From NCBI GenBank assembly GCA_963970005.1, contig CAXAMN010023362.1, positions 423,984 to 487,983 of the forward strand: DNA of 64,000 bases, given 5' to 3'. Numbering within the stretch: position 1 is the stretch's first letter; the number at the start of each line of letters is the position of its first letter. Origin of the DNA: Durusdinium trenchii. Its lineage: Eukaryota > Sar > Dinophyceae > Suessiales > Symbiodiniaceae. A program made the position numbers and the translations under genes. Below, piece after piece: positions 31,101-36,169 of this stretch. The notes beneath the pieces were generated by a model. It ran no database searches and had not been told where the DNA came from. It saw nothing but the letters and a program-made list of their open reading frames with translations.

Positions 31101-32784
31101 CGCCCGATGTCTCGAGCAGAAATGGGTCGTATGGTGATTTGAAGGCATCCGAGAGCCACTGGATCCAATCTTCTTGTCTTTCGTCGCCCGATGCGGTCAC
31201 GACTGCCGCTACAACTTGGGATTTCCAAACCTCCAAGTCGTGTATCTTGGGCCATGCAGGGATGTTGATCTTCTCGTGTTCCTTCCGAGATATCTTGGAG
31301 CCACCCGAGCTAGAGGATGAAGCGGCACCATACTCGGTTGCGGCCGCATTCTCAGCGTTCGAGCGTTCCTCTTCGTATCTCCTCCGGTACTTATTCCTCT
31401 CATCTCTGAGCCGTGCTGCATGCGCTTCGAATTCCATCATGTCCTGCTGGTTCTGCATCATACCTTCGTAATATTCCATCGCCTCTTTCTCCTCGGACCT
31501 TAATGACTTTTCGGTACGTCCAAGTTCCGCTCTAAGCTTGGTCATCATCTCGTTCTCCACATTGCATCCTGATCCCATGTCTTGTGGTTTCAACTCCAGT
31601 GCGACCTTCAGTTGTGCTTCACTTGCACTTGATTCGATCAATTCTTCCTGGAGACGTTTCAACATCCTCTCTTTACGTAGAATGTCCTCCTCCAACATGT
31701 TCATCTTGACCTCGGCTTTCTTGAGTTCGGCGTTGGATGTTTGAGACGGTCGACCGGATCCTTGAATCCTCGCCTGTGCCACCTCTTCATTCGCCCTCTT
31801 CAATTGCTCTCTGATGGTCATGATGAAATTGTCCTGGTTATAAGATCGGTTGTTGAGCTCCTCATTCTCTTCTGATAACCATTTGATCTTGCTTGTATAC
31901 ATTGCTTCCTTCATCTTCATCTCCTCGGCATATTCGTGTTTGTTCCTGACACTCTGCCTTTGTAGTCCAACTATCTCCTGCCTATACAGATCCCTAATGT
32001 TCTCAGCATCTGCGACTGCAGTCATGAGTTCGGTTACGGCTCGATCTCTTTCCGCCGATATAGCCTGGATCTCTTCCGTGCCGATGTTCACAACTTGACT
32101 AACCATCTCTGCGCTGTTGCGATCAGCGTACTCCCCTAGCTGGGTGAGACGATCCCGCATTGCCACACGATCAGTGTCAATCTGGTATTGCAAATCGTGT
32201 GCTGCTGAGAGCAAACAGTCTCTAGATTCTGTAAGTTGGGAGATTCTTCGTTGATTTCCATATCCTTCGACATAACATTCTTCGAGGTGTGTCATCACTA
32301 CTTCGTGGACTTCGGTCTCGTGTTGTATAATCTGGTTCTGTCTCTGCTCACATTCGACCATCCATGCGTTTTGGTGGTTCAACATATGCACTTCGGCAAG
32401 TAGTTGTGCACACTTCGCATTGAGGTCTCCATCGGCCCGTGCTAGTTGTAGGTTGTCGGTGCTTGCCCTTGCTCCATCTCCAGCTTCGCTGTCCGATGGC
32501 ACTGGTACAGTTGACCCATCCTCCAATGCTAGCACTCTCACAGCTCCGGTGTCAGTTCTCCTCCTTGTCTCCCTAGGGCTACGGCCCGATCTCGGTGTCC
32601 CCCCCGGTGGTGTCGAGTGCGCTGACGGGGAACGACTTCGTGCTCTACCTGTCGCAACTTCTCTCACCACTGTCAGAGTCTCCGCTTCGATCGTACCTGG
32701 ACTAGAGTTATGGGATGCACTCACCCGATCTGCTGCCGCAGCGGCTGCTCCAAAGGATGCAGTGCTGGCGTCGGATTGGTCCAT
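16126..32784 (-). CDS. Giant Copia polyprotein, 5,552 residues, with RNA 2'-phosphotransferase-like and other extra domains
   Basis: One frame from ATG at 32784. Approximate residues: coiled coil 105-490; gag-like 500-740; two CCCH zinc fingers at 809-830 and 865-886; aspartic protease MDTGCGHDL near 1067; integrase zinc region and DDE core 1345-1500 (YSDDAPQF, NNSLAERNN); Lys-rich spacer 1815-1860; RT 1990-2290 with YVDD near 2201; RNase H 2420-2560 (FADADYAG, DDNQAMINV). The pol part would normally end here. The extension holds a methyltransferase-like region 2965-3195 (GPCTGGSAWSRYN, FELPRYCAYW), a Pro-rich linker near 3730, a possible SGNH-hydrolase-like region 3955-4085, a Cys-rich patch near 4255-4280, a CCHC knuckle near 4577-4590 (CIHCMKSGHTTLNC), a Tpt1/KptA-like domain 4785-5040, a zinc ribbon near 5155-5172 (CPNC...CPHC) and a helical C-terminus. 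Individual proteins presumably arise by proteolysis; cleavage sites are unknown. Confidence 0.93.
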   Translation of the reverse strand: MDQSDASTASFGAAAAAADRVSASHNSSPGTIEAETLTVVREVATGRARSRSPSAHSTPPGGTPRSGRSPRETRRRTDTGAVRVLALEDGSTVPVPSDSEAGDGARASTDNLQLARADGDLNAKCAQLLAEVHMLNHQNAWMVECEQRQNQIIQHETEVHEVVMTHLEECYVEGYGNQRRISQLTESRDCLLSAAHDLQYQIDTDRVAMRDRLTQLGEYADRNSAEMVSQVVNIGTEEIQAISAERDRAVTELMTAVADAENIRDLYRQEIVGLQRQSVRNKHEYAEEMKMKEAMYTSKIKWLSEENEELNNRSYNQDNFIMTIREQLKRANEEVAQARIQGSGRPSQTSNAELKKAEVKMNMLEEDILRKERMLKRLQEELIESSASEAQLKVALELKPQDMGSGCNVENEMMTKLRAELGRTEKSLRSEEKEAMEYYEGMMQNQQDMMEFEAHAARLRDERNKYRRRYEEERSNAENAAATEYGAASSSSSGGSKISRKEHEKINIPAWPKIHDLEVWKSQVVAAVVTASGDERQEDWIQWLSDAFKSPYDPFLLETSGEARFASIDAKLGITLHAIIHAAGERSHDVQLKVRQMMQRRARGTTPGMVKGREMLALIVDSFRSADNVDVMYASKHLFDLKFPGDNQLSRFLGQWDEIISGMDADDMLPDKALRNLLWDKIKDSKVMALDLSVYDNMLDKDPDKTYQKLREIMAKWIRKSIETTNKKEREKAFGNLMKATPAEKKDPKAKPKNTKADPPKDAAPVLPQNNPKDHQKKDKKQDRGRSTTKSPKGDRGRSATPADTSKIGCAFHFYGKNGCSRGDKCKFSHQEKHKSSAKKPESLKGDRSKSPDGRSTSPKPMKDQVCWNWQKGSCKFGDKCRRQHHAAPATKQEAKGKAKPKPAAPAFMLCGDIESDGEDAQPALPNVQQGKLELRSKVRFDDRADVTTFTCDPGNELNIRPLKKKKDEVQKMDTEIISSLRTLRVNSIAARVARAKGKMMELYSAEHIAKAWIQITQDEGIEVNVDLSDFNTSEVVRKDSVKYTIPGDAMFMAVERYDGPPIRFIMDTGCGHDLISREKVNAMGLTTKEGPKSVSFMTANGVTSTSEMVDINVDELPMMSEAHVLESTPSVFSIGKRCMEQGYSFIWPANQLPYLIDQNANKIPLSVHDNIPYIKVNDDDGRCLPRSDDLATILHRILSGVECEDEATAGQETQQEEPPPKKPRRRRRKKRDNQKDRSEESDINPAVVGDEGEPEGHGDDGYSPEEGHDGEDPGINSDLDGQPEEAEDDEHGGDADSEREESDIGEDEEGLLEVDVVDGEARMSKPGVLKNEARSILHLMTHRYKNPYCKSCVRAKMKHYKTSKGAFKRKLKAFGDLITFDLMNTQKMARDGIMPDKDVLVIRDRFTGVIWGYPLKASNSDEVVQAMRHYIGKRKVTNAYSDDAPQFEVALKELRIPLDQSLPGHPQNNSLAERNNQFMMLTTSTCLLEAGLPPCFWPFAVECVSHLLNIEKLSDGSSAWLKLHKSEFPGMVIPLGAKVFFKPSDARERDQDHKFDPKSIPGIFAGYVMGTGMNWSRKYKVWAISDFARQNLGYDAERPLRKLITPHVTEKIFQDDGIEFPLKKGYERLNSTLEGMKVLKERAGSPDAPTNPELPDPDDSDDQGDDDDAPDPPDGDLKSRANEIDAIEDEKTEELAEKKKEDYSGPDHYSVGGPGDNIIYLNNDGEHVKIAKDGRLYRVGSDGRRLFHNSPRPKDYLTPEEWQKLSVKDRAMAKKAGEHVDRVVDRLTKKAKGLGSSTDKKEDEEPDELLKDLEDAKKDDEGGSEKKSKKDKKDKKAKKDKKSKKEKKSKDKEEGGLGGPGLAVPTTFREWDTDDDEDSWSPKSFISESTCVPSDEEFLTDWDESAMWEDNDDNLAMAAWKTENVYNPLNGQICCCITGDPTDNDIVDEPFPTMPCVVRDTQHRPKLMGNRLFNAVVSRPVSRAEILSNKKAMQSMLDEWGGLWDEETFDGSWLREYDEIVATSKKKREEVHLARVHGICVEKNYQLPDDDPKRKFKGRGVLLGDQVKNQNFEAALFQDLGNSPATFEAARWADFYGCLDGNDVQMADAIRAYIQALLGGVPCWAELPWEAWPKHLQEEITRRGLKRPMCRVNKALYGHPDSGTMWEQHCDESVRALEFKPVGPEWPSMYYHEKLDLLLVIYVDDLKLAGPKENLKKGWDLLRSKLRIEPETEVGLYLGCVLSKGEDKLADGSKVTTMTYDMSALLKMSVVKYLDIVGKDTVLKKVATPMLPDVTKDHPSRAPCSTQKGLAVTCTWCGTCFPPDQAVSKARSTDDDVKSDAKEQPRGTLAPHAASLLMKLLYAARIARFDLLRAINVLARNVTKWTVADDAKLHHLMCYVHHSADQKMVGWVGDSKADLSLALFADADYAGCGQSLKSTSGAHMHVQGKRTRFPLAGGSKRQGCVSHSTPEAEIVAADYALRTLGIPSISAWETLMRTPPRIVFYDDNQAMINVMRSGRNPTMRHMERTHGISITWLYEMFKRDYLLLVYEVTARMAADIHTKGFDDANSWKHACMLINILSDDGLRSQALLDLMKPTHDGLSYAKQLQKDRYSKVPTYPYTTIPVVPPQLYQPGLSSKEGLQEIPGCDPYVMVRTPKLYRLRPPRAPPDMAYLRSTWILQDAQWQQIEDKVDPNLEPVRFDRWVERAFFQFHPLSSPLPEASAPASRHLVAATLPRLLFSLRPLIQCRELQQTLRDSSLYLSIHHCSTSALHVLNALTRLVHGGNGGSGGSSMIFDNFVSDPEEQEHSVHDSWEVDEEARTLTRIHSSPRRKAFCPGDAPSCPVDMSRIKDERMTYRQGSQFESSDFEDCVKDYWRHSGRGTHTKTHLRWTGKTVFTLRGNHAESENEEAKSAAIALCSTPKRMKTIPLKDIIIPTFVSISKAKSEESREHRIVDVNLRRHDGKIAYRYQFVLCEEDDNLAARDEQIVVDLYDIGKEPAFILLCSEECNHFTHLAAKHDCTIVTVSQSDDLTSPYGIARALAAVRLEKDAVMFAGPCTGGSAWSRYNAKVSDAIAKSIELKRALYWDLWERFETVMVRVLEIGAAALFELPRYCAYWKDQRVQSLLGGTDCDCHVFDGCMYGLGAEFNDSHSDKKLIKKPWKIVSWNIEFGNQLSRTCDKSHSHRDCAGKYTKTTQLYNKKIVGIILKTVTKRIAAFQKSEKMMYAAPCLMIRALGSSLNERSVCDATPNENVHTCYVHGTQTSHARWIEPFDIHARQACYICLCDHCISSPVRFSDVAMESVGGVMNYNSNTGGYPTFIIKILDGLVEMKERGQITLPPRMSRNTHGLDVVEAWIAVGIPPLVPISINYAMSRAKSDDTRFLTASLKKLVGYMNEDEKKEITGDLVRRYKLSMATIKGRFGNDANGVFSNLSRYLVEPEEIGAIDDLWDDVRDFINNGRFNDTMVAYQQWRNLSGSAKESMNMREAADPSDHVYATRLESYYTIFSSIFYHTSDKLTNRNAKEKVKELIDTVNREVRNMALAIRVHNLDSTLDKIHVIDVLEDLVARRRGLPKYRSAAQNHMETFLGSMSVMVKYLDNCKPAVAMIIPEELRFMREKVMPMINEWIPVDPTMFRVQYNAAAAESGRQDEYNRRGSAFKSYTDYIEELKKKIEDKIIPSLPFWNMQDSEGPEPPDVAHRPKWCPPLQIYGDFTRPTAKPMPRAPRPPPPPPSFEQQNFSERPSDSSTGYGSTSYKRWGRTGGSTSAGATSRDISITTWFRMPFPMGSDKHYVFGKDYFSRDMKVYAMVSANQVPSGHTVEGPCTVNGQMTWLQYLRRLTSYLMFWHVGYQETVIDRNYHKEDAHWFAQYTNIYDSTQVSLAGGLPSPRTLYNLCYPMEAKVSDEAELELRMRETLKGFIPSVTCQPASRTIDGGSVHCEFIGAMKTSKVILMSDFGYITKSNSGKQTVFAQSLLSLGWDKVVNMSCTPEYKRGVVTDPYGFIDFIHDRIDDVKRHEPTSIHVWLSLSHLVTAGEKGTYKTVIVPTDFVPRLRDAIVKLDTCCQLPTFVRVCADVEFHHAVGSFGKIANMIKDEMSLNGMMSTTSDRFWRAISVAGGGHPYTMKSGTSLVHAVMEKYLFREKMLASCFMAPDPLTEANSLHDPNLEHVLQDKERLYQYLFGDSVRGSHAYQSTAGASGENESERRKREKVRRENKMPWMDEYWGVLQPEPIYSRTQRWYVIDDFKEGEEICCDYCLVCDPADSDQKDDCYAECINGAANRCRGMSAEDYVQKRLHACARMLYNFGMGQTVSSPTVMISEMNPHVDLMKFLHEAMIIFNGNPGFQKEISFFGGIRLSSTMTENFFKTRRGPSIHVEKQIIGEAMYFQGSYDLGNVCYTKYLKTILEPEVFRNMFGDDPSEERVGDMVEALLGMLEVAQLFKHLFSGWGDIEALRTGLEESIKRVTASLYDRTTYENRKRSMIRTLDPHSEEAANVALILVRMRTMPPPEFDIDHFFEIGKEPEHGTEANDQPEAEGVDMETEFEQEKEEPDVDMSDPKTSILQAIEEFEEKIGQAEFCIHCMKSGHTTLNCEKIPSSSPTVTSVLSDWKKRVKGEVAPDDIPSGHPAEGPKKKKQRASPTPDRKVDSEFRRKEMLKARVVTMFDHDGFTLIESADGVEGGTHSYNGRKLAEVGPRDMKVVYEFVEKAFVHSSSLKPKACHQFYPLPTRREKGYKPIDPMTMVGRVELVPINGVTFAAQNSDYGNHKYPTPDCRVPEYSQASQALSRRLGAKLRHRIGRQFRTGGRLTPIKCDEGAWVSWEDLLGDNAVWEDGYHYGNIDIVTKKARLEKYLDQNYECFRITKRIRFQMLAVRVHPDELNDPDDPMEKEWIDELKGMGITKARLHNSDGWCFPVAVRATSAHSSDGGGYDVTINIDHIGSRMTNDMALSMVTAFHATNLGALTSIMRRGLVPGGLGLSGRDSIHFTCFPPWAWEQGYKGKPWLGRKVALSDRPVVLYIPVWKLQEYGLLISATGSLLVEDVVPFDEVKGAWLQCDNAEPGQPEEIEWIRLLNREPDPGSYLILESKYGNPIMTPRYQKLESLAIEVQDDTYSEDDAKISKLLGTIEESGIYPEYDSTEWQEIFEEIVYRRAMKDYDSRPCPNCLGEVDARLTICPHCVAVLIANGKLTHVVPKETRDRNQRSPPRDVPASSSGEATSSAGANIDEVIKKARKTAEEVIDVEESEGEEDEGVPIIMKERPDEAEGEPEYREVPQDGYGNELPQPFPFAIDELPQEAAIPIDHNFAVTQQFDLRLMKLIKSLANATFDINCFENREDVLRKFDDGQRHDTPFNRWPLVPNDPDTGFPRRLQRAEVVGMSKWTNDTYATEAWQIYEFHAHVIHPMMITAIRCGLSHKYLREVGSTRRNMSDPKARRSETQEEIIEKLAFISNFIRRLIRKTFGASRYSYYQKPDDEGTAPYKFIDISPAIKSERKNVTKEILVACRYYGIEVSDIQTQKLKLFEEQIRRGNPRNVELIKDYIGFVGADYMRQLTNG
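17690..18430 (-). other. Tpt1/KptA RNA 2'-phosphotransferase-like domain inside the giant polyprotein
   Basis: The N-terminal winged-helix-like part reads KLRHRIGRQF (Arg 4793 and His 4794), followed by GAWVSWEDLL, resembling the family pattern LRHxP...GWVxxxDLL. Next is TKRIRFQ, matching the KxRF block. The ADP-ribosyltransferase-like half reads FHATNLGALTSIMRRGLVPG (His 4954), SGRDSIHFTC and LLISATGSLLVEDVVPFDEV, resembling HGT...I...GL...RxHVHLS...NGVWLTxxVP. Equivalents of the four residues known to be catalytic in yeast Tpt1 (Arg, His, Arg, Arg) can be placed. Tpt1/KptA transfers an RNA 2'-phosphate to NAD+ and acts in eukaryotic tRNA splicing. The assignment is by eye from motif order; remote divergence is possible. 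Confidence 0.65.
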
Positions 32785-32877
32785 CTTCAGTGACTGAGGG
32801 TAACTGATCTATCCGATGCGTGTGCGTTTAGATGGTGTTGTGTAAGGCCGTAGCTCGTACCCAGCTCAAAGGAGTCT

Positions 32878-32894
32878 GGATACGGCTGATAACC
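32878..32894 (-). promoter_or_regulatory. Primer-binding site resembling a half-tRNA complement
   Basis: On the element's strand GGTTATCAGCCGTATCC directly follows the 5' LTR. Its complement reads GGATACGGCTGATAACC, which looks like the 5' half of a tRNA ending just after the anticodon loop: stem TACGG, loop CTGATAA (anticodon GAU), then CC. No TGG for a tRNA 3' end is present. Drosophila copia is known to prime from an internally cut initiator tRNA ending ...CAUAACC, the same register. The precise tRNA is not established here. Confidence 0.55.
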
Positions 32895-33053
32895 TGCGAA
32901 CGGATGGAAAGCGTGCCCTGGCCCCGTTCAAGCCCTTAGTTCGACATGAAGCTCGCGCGCAAAAGCTCCTTTTCGCCTGGTTGGGCACTTGAGCCAAATG
33001 TTTATGGCAAGTGTCCATGTAGCAATTATACTGGGACCTCATCTCTATTCACA
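32895..33053 (-). repeat. 5' LTR of the giant Copia-type element (159 bp)
   Basis: Direct repeat of 15636-15794 with one base difference seen. In element sense it should hold the promoter and transcript start. Bases 32988-33000 read, on the element strand, CATTTGGCTCAAG, close to the 3' end of the dinoflagellate spliced leader (CCATTTTGGCTCAAG). Followed on the + strand by the ATCAA target duplication at 33054-33058. Confidence 0.92.
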
Positions 33054-33260
33054 ATCAAAATAATATTATACTATTTTGCAACATGCCATACTATATGTTT
33101 TCTACATGGTAGATATTATTTTGACCCACCACCTACATGCCTTTCCAAATAATACTTCATGGATATTATTTCAAAAAATTATTTGGAGAGGAGACGGTCA
33201 CCTCAAAATAATTTAGGTCGGCATGGCCCATGCGCCTTTGATCGTGGAGGTTCTTCGCTA
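33054..33260. repeat. AT-rich hairpin repeat right of the giant element
   Basis: Begins with the ATCAA duplication, then AATAATATTATA words and an inverted pair CCAAATAAT/ATTATTTGG at about 33145-33186. It matches the style of the block at 14640-15635 and is probably its other half, separated by the insertion. Confidence 0.45.
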
Positions 33261-33587
33261 GAAGACTACAAAAAAACACATTACAGAAAGAACTCATTGA
33301 TTGAACTTGAGATAGGAGGGGGTGAACGAAAGGTAGCAAATCTTTCACATTCGCATCATCGTTGGTCTTTCAGTACTCGAGTCAAAGCTCTGTTCGAACT
33401 CCTGTTCACTCCTTGACTGTGACCCAAACAGTGACGGCGCAGGTTTTGATCCCGGGGGGCCCCCCGTGAAGAAGAATCCCTTACAAGGCCAAACTCAATG
33501 CACAATCCCAACTCCAGATTGAAATACATTTTGCTAAAGCAAGGAGAACTCAGGTAGCTGAAGCTACTTTTTGTGACTTGCTACCCA

Positions 33588-33630
33588 ACCTTGCCCTCCA
33601 AGGATGTCAAGCGATCGTCCACCTGAGTTG
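33588..33630 (-). CDS. Candidate short coiled-coil exon
   Basis: Reads VDDRLTSLEGKV after an acceptor-like CTCAG/GTGG and before a GT donor-like AAG/GTTGGG. Tiny but framed by plausible splice sites; same strand and style as neighbours. Confidence 0.35.
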
Positions 33631-33714
33631 AGTGCGCAAACTTTACGCGGAACATAGATGTACACAACACTTGCAGCATAGACCTCCCCCACCCCCACCA
33701 AACACATTCAGTCC

Positions 33715-33782
33715 CAGGCCTGCTTCTCCAAAAGAGTGAGGCGAGCTGCCTGGCTGGAGAGCTGCGCCTGCCATGCCAAGTT
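33715..33782 (-). CDS. Candidate short coiled-coil exon
   Basis: Reads LAWQAQLSSQAARLTLLEKQ in minus frame, a clear heptad-like helix. Overlapping longer frames have less natural composition. Part of the candidate chain from 35870 to 33588. Confidence 0.4.
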
Positions 33783-33876
33783 GAAAACAAGGTGCATACT
33801 CTGCAAAAATATACCGTTCAAATTGAGCAACTCTGGTGCTCACACACCAAATGCTATTTGGGCAAGCTGTCCCCCT

Positions 33877-33947
33877 CCGATTTCCAGCCTCTTGTTCGCG
33901 AAGCTGACGCGTAGCTTCTTCCAGCGCCTTTGTCAGCGAACAAGCAG
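33877..33947 (-). CDS. Candidate short coiled-coil exon
   Basis: Reads CSLTKALEEATRQLREQEAG in minus frame: amphipathic, charged and helical. Same chain of short minus-strand exons. Confidence 0.4.
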
Positions 33948-34199
33948 GGAACAGGTAAGACTGTTGCAGCCGCTAAAATGTGTTTCTTCCTTCAAATGCA
34001 CAGTATTTCTTCCTATTCATCGCTGTTTTCGGGGAAACAACTTGAATAGCAAAAGGGCCCAAATCTAGAGTTGAATAACGGAAGGTTTCTGACGAAATGA
34101 GATTAGAGAACAGTGGTGGAGTAAGTGCTGGATGAAACAAAGTGAGATTAGGCGCGGGACCCATTGACGAAGTAAAGACCATTGTGACGCCGCGCCAAA

Positions 34200-34440
34200 A
34201 GTGGAAGTTCTTGTTACTACTCCTAACAAGTGCCACGCTAGTAGTAACAAGTGCCCTTACTAGTAGTAACAAGTAACAAGAAGCTATTAGTAACAAGAAC
34301 CGGGCGGGGGGGTAGGCCGCGAGGTAGGTATGGTAGGTAGCTAGAGTAGGTAGCTAGTAGCTAGGGAGTCACTAGTACCTACAAGCAAGCTACAATCTTA
34401 GACGCAGGATAGCTCCTTGGATGCAGCAAGCTACTACTAG
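34200..34440. repeat. Cluster of TACTAGTAGTAACAAG-type short repeats
   Basis: Several imperfect copies of an ACTAGTAGTAACAAG word (34205-34295) followed by GTAGGTAGCTAG-type repeats to about 34440. The same word family appears near 1494-1512, 13480-13515 and 55515-55550, always in non-coding DNA. From 33950 to 35515 no other feature was recognised apart from AT microsatellites near 35200-35250 and 35308-35322. Confidence 0.5.
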
Positions 34441-35519
34441 GCGTCGGGGGGAGCTTCCTTGAACACTTAACTATAGCTGCATCATATCACCAAGTGTCCC
34501 GTGCATGCCACACCAAGTGAGAGATTGACACCACCAAGTCACCAAGAATGCCCTGACAAAAAGCCACTGCTCACAATTTCCTTCTAAGCCGGTGTATGAT
34601 CTTACAAGCGGTATGCGGTATGAGCGCGTGCTTCAAAGGCTTCAAGCACTTTCAGGTTTGAAACCAGCTTTGGCTTCAAAACATTCTGCAACTGCGGAGG
34701 CTAGTTGAATCTTGAGCCCATGCTTTGTCTCATTTGCAAATTGAGAGGAACAGTTAGCCCTGATGCATTACTTGAAGGTGAGTAGAACAAAAAGCAAAGC
34801 AAACTCTTGAAACATGTTGTCCGACAAAGTAAAAACCGTAACAGTTTGCTAACGGGTAAAGCGGTCGTTTCGCCTGAGTTTGAGGTGCACCATTATTGGT
34901 GGTTTGATTCCACCCTTGCTTCCTGGTTTTTTAATCATATTATTGGTCATGTCCTTTTCATTGCCCGATCATAACCATTGTCCGCTGGTAGCCTATAATT
35001 TGTTTTGGTTTTCTCTCGTCTTTACATTGTACAAATTATCAGAAATTTACCAAATCATGAAACACTCTTAGTGGCCTCGTTGCACTTGACAGTGTTTACG
35101 GTGTTCGTGGTTATGTGGTGGACGCAAATCTGAGTCCATTGCGCCTCATGCTTTCAGTTCTTGCTTACAATTGCGAGCCCAACATGGACGAACTTAGAAT
35201 TATATATATATATAGCAAAATGAGAATATATAATATGCAATAATATGTACAACGACATGAACATCCGTCGCAACCAGGCCAACTTCCAAAATGTCACGAC
35301 CGCTCTATACTATATATATAAGTTGATACTTTGAGGGCTCCTCAAATGATAAAAACGAAGACACTGACATCTCTGGAGACACTATGATACAAACTGAGAA
35401 CCGCTGGTGTCACTAGTGCATGCCGGGCCCGAAAGAATTCACAGTAGTTTAATTGACACATTGTGCAATTGGCCCCTCCTGATCTTTCAGGAATCAGACC
35501 ACATGTTTGCCCCCCACAC

Positions 35520-35582
35520 CTGTGTCTGCTGCTTGATGCTCTCTAGCTGGCTCTGAATTTGAGGGAGAACTGCAGAGCTGGC
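35520..35582 (-). CDS. Candidate short coiled-coil exon
   Basis: Exactly framed by an acceptor TTTTGCAG/GCC and a GT donor (ACACAG/GTGTGG). Reads ASSAVLPQIQSQLESIKQQT then Q. Helical Gln/Leu-rich coil. The splice framing makes this one of the better short-exon calls. Confidence 0.45.
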
Positions 35583-35660
35583 CTGCAAAACCGCAATGCA
35601 AATCTGGAATGTCATGCCACAACCAAAAAGGCCGTAAACTGTGTTGTGCTCTCACCCAAC

Positions 35661-35706
35661 CTCAAGTACATCCAAACGCTGAAGGGCGGCCGAAACTTGT
35701 CCATCC
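35661..35706 (-). CDS. Candidate short coiled-coil exon
   Basis: Framed by acceptor TTTGCAG/GATG and donor TTGAG/GTTGGG. Reads DGQVSAALQRLDVLE in one frame. An alternative frame gives MDKFRPPFSVWMY, so the frame rests on similarity to neighbouring coils. Confidence 0.35.
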
Positions 35707-35766
35707 TGCAAATGCATTTGGTCTCTGTTTTTATCTCTCTCTCTCCACCCTTCTGTGTCTCACAGC

Positions 35767-35870
35767 CTGAGCAACACAATCCCTTGCGCATGGAGTTCCC
35801 TACCAGCAATGGCCTGCTTTTTTTGAGCCACGCTCACTTTTTCCTGGACAAAAGTACTTTTGAAGTCAAC
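35767..35870 (-). CDS. Candidate coiled-coil exon
   Basis: Opens after AACAAG/GTTG and reads VDFKSTFVQEKVSVAQKKQA then IAGRELHAQGIVLL before a GC-type donor-like CTCAG/GCTGTG, allowed in dinoflagellate introns. Rightmost member of the candidate exon chain. Confidence 0.4.
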
Positions 35871-36169
35871 CTTGTTAGCATCGCTTGCTAAAAGACCCCC
35901 CACAGAATCCACAGCCACCATGTCACAAAAAAGAAATTGTAAGGAAGCCAGGCCTGTTCTTCCGATAAGTTTTGAAGAAGCTCCTTCCGGCTTTGTGCGG
36001 GCACATCGGAAGCTTGGAATATTCTTAGTTTCCCATCAACAAACGCCAATATAATAGTAGCAAAACCTGAGAAGGGAGGGGACGAAAGCCAGCCTTTGCG
36101 CTAAGTGGGGTGCCCTTAGGGTTAGGTTGGCGTTTGCAGGCATGGCCGCTTGTTTTCGTTTTAGGTCAG

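Larger units (their letters stand above)
15636..33053 (-). mobile_element. Complete giant Copia-type LTR retrotransposon, 17,418 bp
   Basis: Both 159-bp LTRs with TG...CA ends, a perfect 5-bp target duplication (ATCAA), a primer-binding site next to the 5' LTR, a short polypurine tract next to the 3' LTR, and one ORF filling the inside. Domain order protease, integrase, RT, RNase H is that of Copia (Ty1) elements. The near-identity of the LTRs (158 of 159 bases by eye) and the uninterrupted ORF point to recent insertion and possible activity. The usual Copia element is about 5-9 kb; the excess comes from a long N-terminal coiled coil and a ~3,000-residue C-terminal extension. The element sits within AT-rich repeat DNA. 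Confidence 0.92.
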
